A stretch of 64,000 nt of DNA, taken from the NCBI RefSeq assembly GCF_001940245.1, contig NZ_MJIG01000004.1, positions 682,001 to 746,000 of the forward strand, in the 5' to 3' direction. The DNA is from Anaerostipes sp. 992a (GTDB lineage: Bacteria; Bacillota; Clostridia; Lachnospirales; Lachnospiraceae). Under the pieces are notes generated by a model. That model did no database searches, was not told the DNA's origin, and saw nothing but the letters and a program-made list of their open reading frames with translations. Shown here piece after piece: positions 42,239 through 50,529 of the stretch. The first letter of the stretch is position 1, and each line of letters begins with the position of its first letter. Position numbers and translations under genes: made by a program.

Positions 42239-43081
42239 ATGGGGGGACAATCTTCATTATTACAAGCTCGTCAGATACCAAGCATCGACTGTCGTCTGTT
42301 GTACATAAGGCGTGCCGTTTATCCTTCCAGACCAGTCCGTGAACTGCAGGAGCATTCTTATACGGAGCTTTATTATATTACAAGGGGGAGCGGTGAATTT
42401 TTCATTGATAAGACTCTCTGCCCTTTACAAACCCATGACTTTGTGATTATCAATCCAAATGTCAAGCATCAGCTCTTGTCTTATGAGGAAAACGATCTAG
42501 AAGCCATTGTGATCGGTATGGATGGCATCTTCTTTACACCCAATGAATTTACCGATATGAATTCCAGCCTATATATGAAAAAAAGCCTGAAGGATAATTA
42601 TTCTAATATTTCCTTTTACTTTAAATCTATTCTTCGCGAGGTAAAAAAGATGGATTATAACTATGAAATGGTATGCCAGAACCTGTTAGAAGTACTGGTA
42701 ACCAATATCATCCGTTTGACTCAGTGTACCATTACTTCTACCTCATCGGCTCGTACCAATAAGGAATGTACATTTATCAAACGCTACATCGACCATCACT
42801 TTGCGGAAAGTATTTCTCTGGATTATCTGGCAAAGATGACACATATGAACAAATACTATATGGTTCATGCATTTAATAAATACATTGGCTATTCACCCAT
42901 TAATTATCTGATTGAAAAACGGATTTCAGAAAGTAAGCGTCTGCTGGAAACGACCAACGATTCCATTGCTCAGATTGCTTCAAAAGTGGGATTTTCTTCT
43001 CAATCCTATTTTTCACAGGTATTTAAGAAGAGTACACAGATGACGCCAAATGAATATCGAAAATCCAAGAGGCTGCAATAA
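42239..43081 (+). CDS. AraC family transcriptional regulator
   Basis: 280 residues. N-terminal cupin sensor domain (about 1-150; ELQEHSYTELYYITRGSGEF, HDFVIINPNVKHQLLSYEEN), C-terminal double helix-turn-helix: ISLDYLAKMTHMNKYYMVHA, then IAQIASKVGFSSQSYFSQVF and KKSTQMTPNEYR. Typical sugar-type AraC regulator. The start follows GGGGGTAATCAGCT, close behind the nucleotidyltransferase stop. A fold-back repeat begins right after its stop codon. Confidence 0.9.
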   Translation: MGGQSSLLQARQIPSIDCRLLYIRRAVYPSRPVRELQEHSYTELYYITRGSGEFFIDKTLCPLQTHDFVIINPNVKHQLLSYEENDLEAIVIGMDGIFFTPNEFTDMNSSLYMKKSLKDNYSNISFYFKSILREVKKMDYNYEMVCQNLLEVLVTNIIRLTQCTITSTSSARTNKECTFIKRYIDHHFAESISLDYLAKMTHMNKYYMVHAFNKYIGYSPINYLIEKRISESKRLLETTNDSIAQIASKVGFSSQSYFSQVFKKSTQMTPNEYRKSKRLQ

Positions 43082-43475
43082 ATGTGGGTTTCTTTGACTA
43101 TGGGATAGTGAGTGAGAACGAAATCATTCCGATCAGCAATCAGGCTACGGAGCTTCCAAATCTGATACATGTTTTCTTTTGTTCTACACCATGACAGACG
43201 AAAATCTTATCCCTCGTCCAGGGACAAATGGCTATGTAAGCAAGCTTCCAGCCATTTGTCCTTATGGACGACCAAAAGCATCGCTTTTGCCAAAGATTTT
43301 CTGCCTGAGAAAACATGTAAGCTCCTCCGCAGATTGCTTTACCGGAATGGTTTCGTTCTTTGTAGTATATTGGCTTCTCCCATATTCATATGGAGAAACG
43401 GAATGTGAAAAAGAAAAAAACTTTTTCATAAATCATATCCCCGTTTTCCCAACTTATATAGATGCAATACTATAA
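43082..43475. repeat. Fold-back repeat family, copy C (one arm, truncated at the element junction)
   Basis: Unit 43114-43359 is nearly identical to copy A. Similarity with A continues through the centre and stops after ACTATAAAAAA at about 43475, exactly where the GC-rich conjugative element sequence begins. The second arm seen in A is missing. Confidence 0.8.
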
Positions 43476-43695
43476 AAAATAGTAGAATTTTTCTCTCTGC
43501 CGCAAGATGATTTTAGGTCGGTTGAGGGATTAGAAAACGCCGGAAACCCGCATAAACTCTATGTTTTTGCGCGTTCTCGGCGTTTCTTTTATCGCCTGTG
43601 TTAGTGGTGCTTTTTCGGTAAATGGTGCCCAAATGGTGCCCAAATCCCACGCGGGGCTATAAAACGGTATAAGAAGCGGTAAAGAGATACAGCGG

Positions 43696-45000
43696 TTAAA
43701 GCTCTAAATCGCTGCTCTTTTTCTTTGCCGCGCTCTTTGCTTTCTTCGGCTCGGCTTTCTCTGCCTTTGCCGGGTCTGCCTGTTTGACCGCCCCATGATA
43801 AGCGTCTAAGACTTCTTTTTTGCGTTCAAGCCGCACGTCCACATAACGGGCGGTAACAGCTTCAAAGTTCATAGACAGCCCAAGCGATACGCCGATACCC
43901 GCAAGTGTATGTCCTAACACTTCGCCTACGGTGTAGAAGTCGCCTGTCAGTTGGTGCATATTTGTAGCTGCTGTATGGCGCAAATCGTGAAAGCGGATAT
44001 GCGGCATATCCAAATCTTCAAGCAGCTTTCCAAACTGGGAAGATACCCACGACGCGGAGATAGGGGAACCGTCCGGCTTCGCTACAACAAGGTCATTGTC
44101 ATAGTAAGGCTTTCCGTCCTTTTCTGCCTGTTCGCGCTGCGCTTCCTGCATAGCAAACTGTTTGAGAAAGAACGGGCGGGCAAGCTCTGTGATAGGCAGC
44201 TTTCGCCCGTTGGATTTCGGCGGTGCCATTTCCTCAATGACTTTTGTTTTTGGCGGTACCTTAAAGGGTAGCTGCTCGGAAACGTCAAAGGTGTTGTTTT
44301 CCAAATCCACATTGCGCCAACGCAAGCCCAGGATTTCAGAACGGCGCATACCGTAAAGCCCGCCTAAGATAACGGGCATTTCCCAAACGGTACCCTCGAC
44401 GCGCTGCATAAGGGCTTTTACCTGTTCCGGCGTGTACGGGTCGGGGGTCTTGTCGCTCTTTCCAAACTTCGTAAGCGTGTCCTTTGCTGCGTTTGTTTCG
44501 ATATAGCGGTATTTCCGGGCATGGCTCAACGCCACGCTCAAAACACGCTTTGCCCCGGCTGCGGTGGACGGTTTCAAGCCTTTGTCAATAATCTGCTGAA
44601 ACATTTTGTCTACCATAGCGGGGGTAAGCTGATTAAGGGCAACGCCGCCGATATATGGCGTGATGTAGTTTGCAATCGTTCTTTTGTACCCGTCGTAAGT
44701 AGAGGGGCGCAAGTTCACTCTTGCATAGCTTTCTACCCATTCATTCAGATAGCTTGCAACGGTCTGTTTCCGCTGTGAAGCGATAGACGCAATCTGTCCC
44801 GGATTATGGAGCTTTGCTTTCATCTCTGCTTCATGCTGCGTTGCTTCCTTTTTTGTTGGAAAGCCCTTTTTTGAATAGGTTTTCTTTTCCCCATTCGGGG
44901 CGGTGTACTTTATATTCACGTCGTAAACTGTACCCGGCCGCCCGGTCAGTACGCCGTTGCTGTCGCGTTTATTCTTAACCTGCCTTGTTGATATAGCCAT
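43696..45000 (-). CDS. int: Tyrosine-recombinase integrase
   Basis: 434 residues. N-terminal arm-type DNA-binding part with KKTYSKKGFPTKKEATQHEA; SAM-like core-binding region (about 65-160); catalytic domain with Arg in LYGMRRSEILGLRW, HDLRHTAATNM (H-x-x-R), LGHT and the Tyr in AVTARYVDV. The C-terminus is Lys/Ala-rich. It is adjacent to the left end of the element, transcribed toward the end, with the excisionase 3 bases upstream, as in Tn916-family elements. Confidence 0.94.
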   Translation of the reverse strand: MAISTRQVKNKRDSNGVLTGRPGTVYDVNIKYTAPNGEKKTYSKKGFPTKKEATQHEAEMKAKLHNPGQIASIASQRKQTVASYLNEWVESYARVNLRPSTYDGYKRTIANYITPYIGGVALNQLTPAMVDKMFQQIIDKGLKPSTAAGAKRVLSVALSHARKYRYIETNAAKDTLTKFGKSDKTPDPYTPEQVKALMQRVEGTVWEMPVILGGLYGMRRSEILGLRWRNVDLENNTFDVSEQLPFKVPPKTKVIEEMAPPKSNGRKLPITELARPFFLKQFAMQEAQREQAEKDGKPYYDNDLVVAKPDGSPISASWVSSQFGKLLEDLDMPHIRFHDLRHTAATNMHQLTGDFYTVGEVLGHTLAGIGVSLGLSMNFEAVTARYVDVRLERKKEVLDAYHGAVKQADPAKAEKAEPKKAKSAAKKKSSDLEL

Positions 45001-45003
45001 AGC

Positions 45004-45240
45004 TTAACCTCCCTGTCGTGCCGGGGGCTTCGCTGTCGTCTTTGCCCTGTGGTACCAGTCCCAGATTGCAGCGTCAGCTATCAAACGACGGTTTCCATTT
45101 TGTATATATTCAAGCTCGCCACTATCCATAAGCTCGCGCAGTTTATTTTCCCCGATACCGCTAATCTTGCTCATTTGCTCAACGGTCTTTAACATAGGGA
45201 ATACAGGGATAGCGGGGCTTGCTGTTTCCTTTTTTGCCAT
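45004..45240 (-). CDS. xis: Excisionase-type helix-turn-helix protein
   Basis: 78 residues. Central HTH: TVEQMSKISGIGENKLRELM followed by ELEYIQNGNRRLIADAAIWD, the pattern of Tn916 Xis and similar DNA-bending directionality factors. Directly upstream of int (3-base gap). The ATG has GAAAGGGGGTATTTTCCT before it. Confidence 0.85.
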   Translation of the reverse strand: MAKKETASPAIPVFPMLKTVEQMSKISGIGENKLRELMDSGELEYIQNGNRRLIADAAIWDWYHRAKTTAKPPARQGG

Positions 45241-45667
45241 AGGAAAATACCCCCTTTCATAAATGGCTAAAAAGTCAAGTTACAAAAAGTGGGCTTTAAC
45301 CGGGCGGCTGTTAGCACAACCTCGCGGGAATTGCACCCCTGCTCATTTAAGGCAGCTTTACCCATTGCCTGCGACGCTCTGAACGCTCGGACTGTGGCTG
45401 TAAAGGCTTATCTCCCCTCAATGCGTGTTGTCGCCCGCAAGCTGCTAACTTGCTTCCCGTCGCGGTGTTTCTCGCTCGGCTTTTCCCGATAGAGGAATAG
45501 CGTCATGGCGCACCCTCCGTATGGCTCGGCGCAAAAAGGACGTACCCGGTTTGCCCTATACTGCGTCGCCGTTATCTTGCGTCGCTTTCTTTGTCAAGGA
45601 ACATACGGGGCTGCTGCGGATTGATACGAAACGGAAAAGGGGTTAAGACGTTTCGGTATCGGTGCAG
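45241..45667. other. 427-bp gap without supported gene
   Basis: Between the excisionase and the Orf8-like gene. GC-rich, no convincing reading frame with a ribosome site on either strand, and no strong long hairpin. Probably carries the xis-int promoter; no individual site was identified. Confidence 0.5.
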
Positions 45668-45925
45668 TTATTCAACCCTAAATGTGAGGATTGCCCTCAT
45701 TAGTCTTGCTTGCAGCCGTTGGCGAATATCCTCGTCAACGCCAAAATAGACGTTTCCGCGCTCGTCGCAGAGCTTCCGCATGGAAAGGCTCGCTATGTAA
45801 CCACTAAAATGCTGCAAGACAATTTTCATAGCGTCCGGGTCGCCCTTTGTCGCTGCCACAATGACAGGATAGGGAACAAGGGCAACGTCCGGGAAGTCAG
45901 ATTGTTTACCATTCGTCCCATTCAT
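45668..45925 (-). CDS. Tn916 Orf8-like helix-turn-helix protein
   Basis: 85 residues. VPYPVIVAATKGDPDAMKIV, LQHFSGYIASLSMRKLCDER and VDEDIRQRLQARLMRAILTF match the small HTH_16 family seen as Orf8 in Tn916. Its start overlaps the end of the sigma-like gene by 20 bases. Role in element regulation. Confidence 0.85.
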   Translation of the reverse strand: MNGTNGKQSDFPDVALVPYPVIVAATKGDPDAMKIVLQHFSGYIASLSMRKLCDERGNVYFGVDEDIRQRLQARLMRAILTFRVE

Positions 45926-46346
45926 CAGCGTGTTCCTCCAAATATTTCTTCAAGATTTCAAAAGAGCTTGTCCGTCTGTACTGTATCGTGCTGCGCGACG
46001 TATTGAATAACTTTCCAATCTCCACGTCGGTCATGCCCTCGAAATAGTACAGCATGATAGCTTTCCTTTTTTCTTCCGGCAAAGTGCGGATTGCTTCAAG
46101 CAGCAGCTTCGGCGTGATTTTCTTTCCTGCCTGCTGATAGCTCGGCTCGGCTTCTTCGTCTTGAAAATACTTATCAAGCGTATAAAGCTGTCGTTCCTCA
46201 TGCAAGGCAAGGTCGGAAAACGACACTTCCTTTGCTCTGCGACGCCGGATTTCCTCGTGGGCGTTGCAGGCTTCGTTGTGCAGCACCCGTTTACAGAAAC
46301 TTTGAAAGATACATTGCTTCTGAAATTCCACGCGATTAGGTTCCAT
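45906..46346 (-). CDS. Tn916 Orf7-like sigma factor
   Basis: About 146 residues. C-terminal region: AIRTLPEEKRKAIMLYYFEG, MTDVEIGKLFNTSRSTIQYR (sigma region 4 HTH), typical of Orf7 of Tn916 elements, which drives transfer-related transcription. ATG 46346 follows GAAAGGAGGTGAGAAC, so the open frame upstream (to 46469) is not used. Coupled to the Orf8-like gene. Confidence 0.85.
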   Translation of the reverse strand: MEPNRVEFQKQCIFQSFCKRVLHNEACNAHEEIRRRRAKEVSFSDLALHEERQLYTLDKYFQDEEAEPSYQQAGKKITPKLLLEAIRTLPEEKRKAIMLYYFEGMTDVEIGKLFNTSRSTIQYRRTSSFEILKKYLEEHADEWDEW

Positions 46347-46519
46347 GTTCTCACCTCCTTTCGTGTTGAAAGGTGGCGGTACCTCCCCTTTTCGCGGGAT
46401 AATACAGGCGATTTTTTCAAACGCCGAATGAAAGCGAAACTTTTTTGAAAAAACCTCCCGAAAATGCAAAATGCGCCTGTCTGCAAGATGCAGACAAGCG
46501 CAAAGGAATTGTAAGCGGT

Positions 46520-46590
46520 ATTTAGATGATTTGACAGTTCATATATGAGGGTAGAAGTGTTCCCGGCGGCGGTCGGGCTTTTTTTGATAA
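46520..46590 (+). other. Intergenic stretch (46347-46690) with possible promoter and terminator-like hairpin
   Basis: Between the sigma-like gene and the IS element. A TTGACAGTTCATATATGAGG stretch at about 46532 resembles a promoter, and CCCGGCGGCGGTCGGGCTTTTTTT at about 46562 can form a short terminator. No gene supported. Confidence 0.35.
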
Positions 46591-46689
46591 GCTAAAAGAT
46601 ATGGCGATATAGAAAAAGGACATGGCGATACCTCCTTGATACCGCCGTATCCTCAAAAAAGGGCGACTTTAATACACCCCCCGTTATCT

Positions 46690-47430
46690 TATTTTTCAAA
46701 ATCACAACCACCGGCTCAGCCGGTGGTTTGTACTTGCCCTATAAGGGCAAATTACCGGCACTAGAGTCTAAAGACTCATCGAATGGTTCGCCAACTGCAA
46801 CATCATTTACCTATGGAGCCCTAAAGGGCTCATTTTATTTATTTGCTTTTACTGGCTCACCCGTAAACGGGTCAATATACTCTTTTAGTGTCATTTGATC
46901 ATATTCTAAATCCTCTTTTAACTGATTTTGAATATACTCTTGTATTTTCTTTGCATTCTTCCCTACAGTATCTACATAATATCCTCGACACCAGAAATGT
47001 CTATTTCCATATTTATACTTTAAATTTGCATGTCGTTCGAATATCATGAGTGTACTTTTTCCCTTTAAATACCCTACAAAACTTGAAACACTTATACTTG
47101 GCGGAATCCTCACCAGCATATGTACATGATCTGGACAGATTTCTGCCTCCACTATTTCTACACCTTTTCTTTTGCATAGCATACTCAGAATATTAGCTAT
47201 ATCTTGTTTTAACTTTCCGTATGCCACTTTTCTTCTATATTTTGGTGCAAAAACAATATGATACTTACAATTCCATTTTGTATGTGATAAACTACTAATA
47301 TCCATTTGGATAACCTCCTTTGATTTTATGTGGTTGGCGAACCAACATAATTATATCATTGGAGGTTTTTTACTGTAAGCTGAAGCAATGCTGACTCACC
47401 GGCTGAGCCGGTGGTTTCTTTGTTCCTCAA
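46690..47430 (-). mobile_element. IS200-type insertion sequence
   Basis: Contains one TnpA gene flanked by nearly identical sub-terminal hairpins: AACCACCGGC-TCA-GCCGGTGGTT at 46706-46728 and CACCGGC-TGA-GCCGGTG at 47397-47413, the arrangement of IS200/IS605 ends where single-strand transposition acts. No TnpB gene. Outer boundaries are approximate, since the element lacks terminal repeats. Confidence 0.8.
46835..47305 (-). CDS. tnpA: IS200/IS605 family transposase TnpA
   Basis: 156 residues, HUH-type single-strand transposase. N-terminal KWNCKYHIVFAPKYRRKVAY; the HUH motif is CPDHVHMLVRIPP; the catalytic Tyr is in KIQEYIQNQL. Normal length, no break seen. The upstream GGTTGGCGAACC hairpin is typical of IS200 leader control. 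Confidence 0.93.
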   Translation of the reverse strand: MDISSLSHTKWNCKYHIVFAPKYRRKVAYGKLKQDIANILSMLCKRKGVEIVEAEICPDHVHMLVRIPPSISVSSFVGYLKGKSTLMIFERHANLKYKYGNRHFWCRGYYVDTVGKNAKKIQEYIQNQLKEDLEYDQMTLKEYIDPFTGEPVKANK

Positions 47431-47490
47431 AGTTTCGTTTCTCTGCCTGAGAAACTCCACAATGATGAACAGGCTTAAAGCCTAACAAAG

Positions 47491-47531
47491 AAAACGGCGG
47501 TTTTGAGTAAATATTTCAAAACCGCCGTTTT
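47491..47531. terminator. Strong bidirectional terminator
   Basis: AAAACGGCGGTTTTGA-GTAAATAT-TTCAAAACCGCCGTTTT hairpin (stem about 16 bp) between the IS element and the convergent end of the thioredoxin-like gene. The rest of 47306-47621 is the IS leader end and AT-rich DNA without a gene. Confidence 0.8.
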
Positions 47532-47621
47532 ATCTGCCTACATTCGGCAGTTTTGTTGTTTTACATAGCATTAAATCGCTATTTGAATTATTGATAATAA
47601 GGCGTAAATTTGATATTAAAT

Positions 47622-48005
47622 TTATTTTTCGGAAACGATTTTTTGTAACAGTTTTTGCACGTTTTCTGTTTTCAGCACTTTCCCCGTAGATACTACTTTG
47701 TTGTTGACAACAAGAGCAGGTACACTCATAACGCCATATTCCATAACCTTTTTCAAGTCCGTAATATATTCTACTTCTACGGAAATCCCCATTGCTTTAA
47801 CGGCGGATTGTGTGTTCTCATAAAGAGCATGACAACACCCTGAACCTAATACCTTGATACAGCAAATTCTGCCTTGTATGTCTTGACAACAGTTATTCAA
47901 ATTTTCCGGTTCAACTGTTTCAGACACGGAACAGTTACCATTGCAAGTACAAACAGGAGCGTTTATTTCTTTTTCTTTCTTCTTTCCAAAACCAAATAAT
48001 GTCAT
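47622..48005 (-). CDS. Thioredoxin-like redox-active disulfide protein
   Basis: About 127 residues. N-terminal Cys-rich segment (CTCNGNCSV ... NNCCQDIQGRICC), then a thioredoxin-like fold with IKVLGSGCCHALYENTQSAV (CC replaces CxxC) and VMSVPALVVNNKVVSTGKVL. Matches the small redox_disulf_2-type proteins found with ArsP-like permeases. Start at ATG 48005 behind TTGGAGGTAATTATT. Downstream of the permease gene; probably part of a metalloid-handling cassette. Confidence 0.82.
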   Translation of the reverse strand: MTLFGFGKKKEKEINAPVCTCNGNCSVSETVEPENLNNCCQDIQGRICCIKVLGSGCCHALYENTQSAVKAMGISVEVEYITDLKKVMEYGVMSVPALVVNNKVVSTGKVLKTENVQKLLQKIVSEK

Positions 48006-48036
48006 AATAATTACCTCCAAAAAATTTTATATTCGC

Positions 48037-49050
48037 TTATATTAACAAGTAAGAAATTGCATTGAAAAAATAGCCTACAAGAATAATTCCTATGGTACAA
48101 ATTGCAATGAAAACACCAAGCAATTTAGGCTTTACGGCTTTTCGTAACATAATCATAGAGGGCAGCGACAGCGTGGTTACACTCATCATAAAAGACAGGA
48201 CGACACCAAGTTGAGCGCCTTTTGCAAGCAAGGCTTCTGCAATCGGAATTGTGCCGAAAATATCCGCATACATGGGAACGCCCGCAATCGTCGCAAGGAT
48301 TACGCCAAAGGGATTACCCGTACCAAGCACTTTGACAATAAAATCTTCGGGTATCCAATCATGGATAAATGCACCGATACCTACGCCAATCAGTACATAG
48401 GGGGCAACCTTTTTTGCTGTTGCTAAAACCTGCTCCCATGCGTATTTGATACGGTCTTTGAAGTGTAGTTCTTCCTGCGGAACATCAAGACTGTTTCCAC
48501 CCCTTATAAAATCCTCAACGTAGCTTTCAAGATGTAGTTTTTCAATCAATGTACCACCTGCAACGGCTATCACAAGCCCAAGCACGACATAAGCAACGGC
48601 TATCTTCCACCCAAATATACTCATTAGCAGAACAAGCGAACCGAGGTCAACCATTGGAGAAGAAATCAGGAAAGAAAAAGTAACTCCAAGCGGCAGACCT
48701 GCACTTGTAAAACCGATAAACAGAGGAATGGAAGAACAAGAACAAAAAGGCGTTACCGTACCAAGGAGCGCAGAAATTATATTTGCGCCGATACCATGAA
48801 ACCTTCCAAGAATTTTCTTTGTCCGTTCCGGCGGGAAATAGCTTTGAATATATGAAATAATTAAAATCAGAACCCCTAACAACACCATGATTTTGATTGT
48901 GTCGTAAACAAAAAATTGAATACTACCACCGATTTTGCTCGTTGCGTCTAATCCGCAAGCGTTAATTAAATTACCTATTAGACGATTAAGCCATGCCATA
49001 CCTAAAACTTCATTTTGAAAGAAGTTCCAACCTGTTTTTAGCATATCCAT
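48037..49050 (-). CDS. ArsP-like permease (DUF318)
   Basis: 337-residue membrane permease with about eight hydrophobic helices, matching the DUF318/ArsP family: VTPFCSCSSIPLFIGFTSAG (conserved CSCSS), SFLISSPMVDLGSLVLLMSI and a second half VPMYADIFGTIPIAEALLAK. ArsP-type proteins export trivalent organoarsenicals; the metalloid here is an inference from ArsR linkage. Start behind AAGGAGGCTATTT. Confidence 0.87.
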   Translation of the reverse strand: MDMLKTGWNFFQNEVLGMAWLNRLIGNLINACGLDATSKIGGSIQFFVYDTIKIMVLLGVLILIISYIQSYFPPERTKKILGRFHGIGANIISALLGTVTPFCSCSSIPLFIGFTSAGLPLGVTFSFLISSPMVDLGSLVLLMSIFGWKIAVAYVVLGLVIAVAGGTLIEKLHLESYVEDFIRGGNSLDVPQEELHFKDRIKYAWEQVLATAKKVAPYVLIGVGIGAFIHDWIPEDFIVKVLGTGNPFGVILATIAGVPMYADIFGTIPIAEALLAKGAQLGVVLSFMMSVTTLSLPSMIMLRKAVKPKLLGVFIAICTIGIILVGYFFNAISYLLI

Positions 49051-49074
49051 AAATAGCCTCCTTGAAATAGAAAT

Positions 49075-49095
49075 ATTGAAATTTGTCTATATGTT
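49075..49095. promoter_or_regulatory. Operator copy 1 before the permease gene
   Basis: ATTGAAATTTGTCTATATGTT, shared with the copy at 49494-49514 upstream of arsR except for one base. The imperfect ATTTGAAAT-like palindromic core suits an ArsR dimer. Confidence 0.6.
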
Positions 49096-49131
49096 GATGT
49101 TTTGATAAGTCGTGCGGAAAAGTAAGTAAAC

Positions 49132-49446
49132 TTACCTATCACAACACGACTTATTTTCAAATGCTGCACTTGTAATCATAAGCGCTTGTAGACAATCTAT
49201 TGCATACTGCACGCCATTCTCTGAAATAGAGTAGTGCATCCATTTCCCCTCTTTGCGTCCTATCACTATACCAGAATCACAAAGTATTTTCATGTGGTGG
49301 GAAAGCGTTGGTTGCGTAATGTGCATATCATCTAATAGTACACAAGCACACTTCTCTCCTGTAAGCAATAGTTTCAAAATTTTAACACGGTTTTCATCAC
49401 AAAATGCTTTGAAAATCGTTGGTATTTTTTTTTCATCAAGTTCCAT
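49132..49446 (-). CDS. ArsR family metalloregulator
   Basis: About 104 residues. Winged HTH: RVKILKLLLTGEKCACVLLD, DMHITQPTLSHHMKILCDSG and IVIGRKEGKWMHYSISENG. The CAC (Cys-Ala-Cys) in GEKCACVLLDD aligns with the CVC metal site of ArsR, and the C-terminal ENKSCCDR adds a Cys pair. Start ATG 49446 after CAGGAGGTGAGATT; the frame further up lacks this site. Likely represses itself and the permease. Confidence 0.88.
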   Translation of the reverse strand: MELDEKKIPTIFKAFCDENRVKILKLLLTGEKCACVLLDDMHITQPTLSHHMKILCDSGIVIGRKEGKWMHYSISENGVQYAIDCLQALMITSAAFENKSCCDR

Positions 49447-49493
49447 AATCTCACCTCCTGTTGACGTGCTTCTATAAACTATTATATACACAA

Positions 49494-49514
49494 ATTGAAA
49501 TTTGTCAATATGTT
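49494..49514. promoter_or_regulatory. Operator copy 2 before arsR
   Basis: ATTGAAATTTGTCAATATGTT, the second copy of the motif at 49075-49095. Confidence 0.6.
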
Positions 49515-49615
49515 TTTATCCGGCAATAATATGAATTATTTTGGCTAATAGTAGGTACTGTGTAAGCATATCCAAGCAAAGAAAGGAACAGTAAAATGTA
49601 GTTGGGTGAATTATT

Positions 49616-49969
49616 ATGGCAAAAAGACCAGTACCTTTGTATGACTTTGCAGCTTTCGGGCAAGCCATAAAAGCAGCGCGGACAGGCAGAAATGAAAGCC
49701 GCAAGAAAGTAAGCGACGAAATGAACATTTCCCCTCGCTACCTTGCGAATATTGAAAACAAAGGGCAACAGCCAAGCCTGCAAATCTTTTATGAGCTTGT
49801 AACCCGTTATGACATATCCGTAGACCAATTCTTTTTCCCGGATAAGACAGCGGAAAAATCGACGCAAAGGCGGCAGCTCGACACGCTGCTTGACAGCATG
49901 AGCGATAAGGGCATACGGATTGTTACCGCAACAGCGAAAGAAATTGCAGAAGTCGAAAACGAAAACTGA
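49616..49969 (+). CDS. XRE-type helix-turn-helix regulator
   Basis: 117 residues. HTH_XRE: FGQAIKAARTGRNESRKKVS, DEMNISPRYLANIENKGQQP, with SLQIFYELVTRYDISVDQFF. Typical regulator of Tn1549-like transfer regions, related to Tn916 Orf9. First plus-strand gene before the oriT-like sequence and mobC. Start behind GTTGGGTGAATTATT, a weak ribosome site. Confidence 0.85.
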   Translation: MAKRPVPLYDFAAFGQAIKAARTGRNESRKKVSDEMNISPRYLANIENKGQQPSLQIFYELVTRYDISVDQFFFPDKTAEKSTQRRQLDTLLDSMSDKGIRIVTATAKEIAEVENEN

Positions 49970-50077
49970 ATAGGCTTAGGAAGCGTTGTAATCTTTTTGA
50001 GATTGCAGCGTTTTTCTTTTGCGTAAGTTTGGCAAAACGGGGCTTTCCGTTGTAGTAGGGAATAAGGAAAAACTTTC

Positions 50078-50178
50078 ATAGCAAGCATAGGAAGCGGGTA
50101 CCCACTTCCGTATTTTCGCCCTCCTGCGCTGCGGCGCGTCGGTTGAAAATTGCTTGTTGGGAAGTGTCCCAAACCCTC
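50078..50178 (+). repeat. OriT-like structured sequence, copy 1
   Basis: Begins ATAGCAAGCATAGGAAGCGG, with GGAAGCGGGTACCCACTTCC as a near-perfect palindrome, and ends with TTGGGA-AGTG-TCCCAA and ACCCTC. It lies 21 bases upstream of mobC. The same boundaries recur, inverted, at 57868-57969, with a diverged middle. Position next to mobC and the relaxase suggests the transfer origin. Confidence 0.65.
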
Positions 50179-50199
50179 GGAACGGAAAGGAGCGAAAGC

Positions 50200-50529
50200 A
50201 TGGACGGGCGCAAAAGGACGGTACAAATCAAATTCAGAGTAACGGAAGCAGAACGGGATTTAATTCTTGAAAAAATGAAGCTCATACCCACCCGGAACAT
50301 GGCGGCATATCTTAGGAAGATTGCCATTGACGGGTACATCATTCAAGTAGACCATAGCGACATTAAGGCAATGACAGCGGAAATACAGAAAATCGGTGTC
50401 AACGTCAATCAGATTGCAAAGCGTGTCAACGCGACGGGCAGCGTCTACCAAGAGGACATAGAGGAAATAAAGGGGGTGCTTGCGGAGATATGGCGGTTAC
50501 AAAGATTAAGCCTGTTAAAAGCACGTTGA
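50200..50529 (+). CDS. mobC: MobC-like relaxosome protein
   Basis: 109 residues. VQIKFRVTEAERDLILEKMK is a ribbon-helix-helix-like DNA-binding region; EIQKIGVNVNQIAKRVNATG is the conserved MobC motif. It binds oriT and assists the relaxase. Start ATG 50200 after GGAAAGGAGCGAAAGC. Overlaps the relaxase start by 40 bases. Confidence 0.9.
   Translation: MDGRKRTVQIKFRVTEAERDLILEKMKLIPTRNMAAYLRKIAIDGYIIQVDHSDIKAMTAEIQKIGVNVNQIAKRVNATGSVYQEDIEEIKGVLAEIWRLQRLSLLKAR

Noticed and set aside
43546-43556. AAACCCGCAT as right terminus of fold-back copy C
   Set aside because: It resembles the ends of A and B but lies inside GC-rich element sequence near the CGGCGTTT hairpin; the match is short and may be chance.
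45289-45492. Plus-strand reading frame in the gap after the excisionase
   Set aside because: No ribosome site, rare-codon composition and no recognised family.
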